Assembly: GCF_011074885.1 (NCBI RefSeq)
Contig: NC_054686.1
Coordinates: 806,001-870,000, forward strand
Direction of reading: 5' to 3'
Source: Brettanomyces bruxellensis
Taxonomy: Eukaryota; Ascomycota; Pichiomycetes; Pichiales; Pichiaceae
DNA length: 64,000 nucleotides
The notes under the pieces were generated by a model, which made no database searches, was not told where the DNA came from, and was given only the letters and a program-made list of their open reading frames with translations. Shown here one piece after another: positions 62,761-64,000 of the stretch. The position numbers and the translations under genes are program-made. The first letter of the stretch is position 1; each line of letters begins with the position of its first letter.

Positions 62761-63906
62761 ATGATCACTTTAGAAAGAACAAACGATTGGGATGTTATCA
62801 GGTATTGCCAATCGAGAAACTATGATACATGGGGCAAACCATTAAGCCTCGAGCAGTACTTGGAGAGGGAAGAGATCAACTATAAGCATTCGCTCTGCAA
62901 TCTAGACCGTGACTATTCGAAGGAGAAACGGGGTGATTATTATTGGGTTCTTAAGGATAGTAAGGCCGAAAGTCCGGTTTCGAAAGATCCCAAACTACGC
63001 AATATAGTTGCTTCGTGTGAGATATTGGTGAGAGATGCATGGGTGGTAGATTCAAATGATAAAGACTTAAAAATCAGGAATTGCCTATCAGCCGTGATTG
63101 GATCTGTCTTTACTTATCCGGAAAACAGGTCTAGGGGGTATGCCAGCCGAATGCTGACGTTGCTTGTGAAGCAAATGCAAAAGTTATTCCCTGGAAAGTA
63201 TGACTTCTCGTTTTTGTACAGTGAGGTTGGTGAGTTTTACTCGAGGTTCGGATACGAAAGTCGGCATGTTCCATTGGTGAATATTGCATTGGATGGACAC
63301 AGAAAGGAGCCCAATTTTGCATATCATCCACTAACAACAAATTTTGACGAATGTCTTGCCGTTTATTCCTCTAAACTTAAGAAAGAGATGGTTGCTGACG
63401 TCAGCAACGAGAAACTTGAACAGAACACCATCTCGTTTTGCCTCAAGCCACAAANGGGGACGATCGAGTGGTTTCTAAACAGATCCAGGCACAGTGCATA
63501 TTCGATAGCTGGCCAATCAAAAGAGGAAGCTGCAAATTTAATGTTTGGTTCAACGTTAGAAACTCCAGAGAGTGGGTTTGTGATTTGGTTTCTTGACTAC
63601 AGGACTAAGGTAGCCACTGTTTTGATGCTGTATGCAAATTCATTTGACAATTTCAAGAATTCAATGTTTCTTTGCAGAAATCTGGTGCCTGCCGACTTTG
63701 AGAAGCTTGTAATTTGGGAGTCCGAGGTTACTGACTATGATAAAAGTGGTTCATCAAACAAAAATGCCTTACGATATGTCAGGGATGAAATGCAAGCCGA
63801 AACAGGGCTTGAGAACAGTTCACTGAGTGCGTTCAGATTCTTGAACTTGGATGTTAGCGGTAAAAACGTTCACTGGATATGCAATGGAAAGAGTTGCTGG
63901 TTTTAA
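62761..63906 (+). CDS. GNAT-fold acetyltransferase, LYC1-like
   Basis: The frame from the ATG at 62761 encodes 381 residues. A GNAT acetyl-CoA loop is visible in VFTYPENRSRGYASRML (about 116-132; R-x-R-G-Y-A), followed by YSEVGEFYSRFGYE (about 156-169), the usual beta6-alpha4 signature. The long C-terminal domain (about 190-381) resembles that of fungal LYC1, lysine N6-acetyltransferase, which starts lysine catabolism in Yarrowia. The family call is moderate, the substrate inferred. One base is undetermined (63455, codon ANG), leaving residue 232 unknown as Lys, Thr, Arg or Met. An upstream in-frame ATG (62482) is not used. Confidence 0.75.
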   Translation: MITLERTNDWDVIRYCQSRNYDTWGKPLSLEQYLEREEINYKHSLCNLDRDYSKEKRGDYYWVLKDSKAESPVSKDPKLRNIVASCEILVRDAWVVDSNDKDLKIRNCLSAVIGSVFTYPENRSRGYASRMLTLLVKQMQKLFPGKYDFSFLYSEVGEFYSRFGYESRHVPLVNIALDGHRKEPNFAYHPLTTNFDECLAVYSSKLKKEMVADVSNEKLEQNTISFCLKPQXGTIEWFLNRSRHSAYSIAGQSKEEAANLMFGSTLETPESGFVIWFLDYRTKVATVLMLYANSFDNFKNSMFLCRNLVPADFEKLVIWESEVTDYDKSGSSNKNALRYVRDEMQAETGLENSSLSAFRFLNLDVSGKNVHWICNGKSCWF

Positions 63907-64000
63907 GCGGTAGTGTATAGACAACTGCAAACTAAATTGGAATGTTTATGATGGGTGCAGCTACAAGATGCGTATTTGCAAAATATTTAATTTATTAGTA
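63907..64000. other. Right edge, 3' flank
   Basis: Short AT-rich flank after the GNAT stop. Nothing seen. Confidence 0.4.

Noticed and set aside
1..64000. A novel defence, mobile or biosynthetic system
   Set aside because: All well-supported genes are ordinary yeast housekeeping genes. Apart from the copia remnant there is no cluster of unknown genes that would support a new system.

Overview
The window is a chromosomal segment of a budding yeast (Saccharomycotina). The evidence is dense single-copy yeast genes, short or absent introns with exact GTATGT/GTAAGT donors and TACTAAC branch points, and yeast-specific families (ECM33, PSG1, SKT5, YTP1, NAR1, VPS55). CTG codons fall at conserved hydrophobic positions where Leu is expected (e.g. 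36783-36785 in the PRPP synthetase), which argues against the CUG-Ser clade. A glycolipid transfer protein and a LYC1-like acetyltransferase, to my knowledge absent from S. cerevisiae, point to an early-branching yeast. My best guess is Pichiales (Brettanomyces/Ogataea-like), but this is inference. Three isolated N bases (40043, 40922, 63455), each next to a homopolymer or low-complexity run, suggest draft sequence.

Layout. 1-10 kb: the start of an unrecognised gene leaving the left edge, an 11-bp minisatellite, TRP5, two unrecognised proteins, mitochondrial FMT1, and a degenerate Ty1/copia pol ORF. 10-20 kb: the 9.5-kb intronless VPS13. 20-32 kb: PSG1-like membrane protein, a 2.3-kb intergenic region, intron-containing ECM33, two-exon GLTP, eIF3a (TIF32), and a two-exon DUF4112 protein. 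32-40 kb: RPS8, DPH3, UBC6, a 14-bp minisatellite, a PRPP synthetase and a C2H2 zinc-finger regulator. 40-43 kb: a long gene-free purine-biased stretch. 43-55 kb: SKT5/CHS4-like, UBP9/13-like, YTP1-like, NAR1, ZWF1. 55-64 kb: RNH1, DAL3, PRE5 (intron directly after the ATG and an unusual acidic tail), VPS55, SDH7, and a LYC1-like GNAT.

The genes are independent eukaryotic transcription units, not operons. Themes recur: lipid and membrane traffic (VPS13, GLTP, VPS55, PSG1), ubiquitin-proteasome (UBC6, UBP9/13, PRE5), NADPH and nucleotide supply (ZWF1, PRPP synthetase), translation (RPS8, TIF32, DPH3, FMT1), cell wall (ECM33, SKT5), and Fe-S/respiration assembly (NAR1, SDH7). I see no reason to think that they form a functional cluster.

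Several starts were moved inward because the longest open frame begins at TTG or GTG; I chose the first ATG that fits the family (FMT1, NAR1, ZWF1, RNH1, and the 5039-6064 gene). I found no tRNA, rRNA or CRISPR and no clearly new system. The most unusual items are the catalytically degenerate but open copia ORF, the acidic tail and start-codon intron of PRE5, the 889-bp ECM33 intron, and the 3.5-kb gene desert upstream of the zinc-finger gene.
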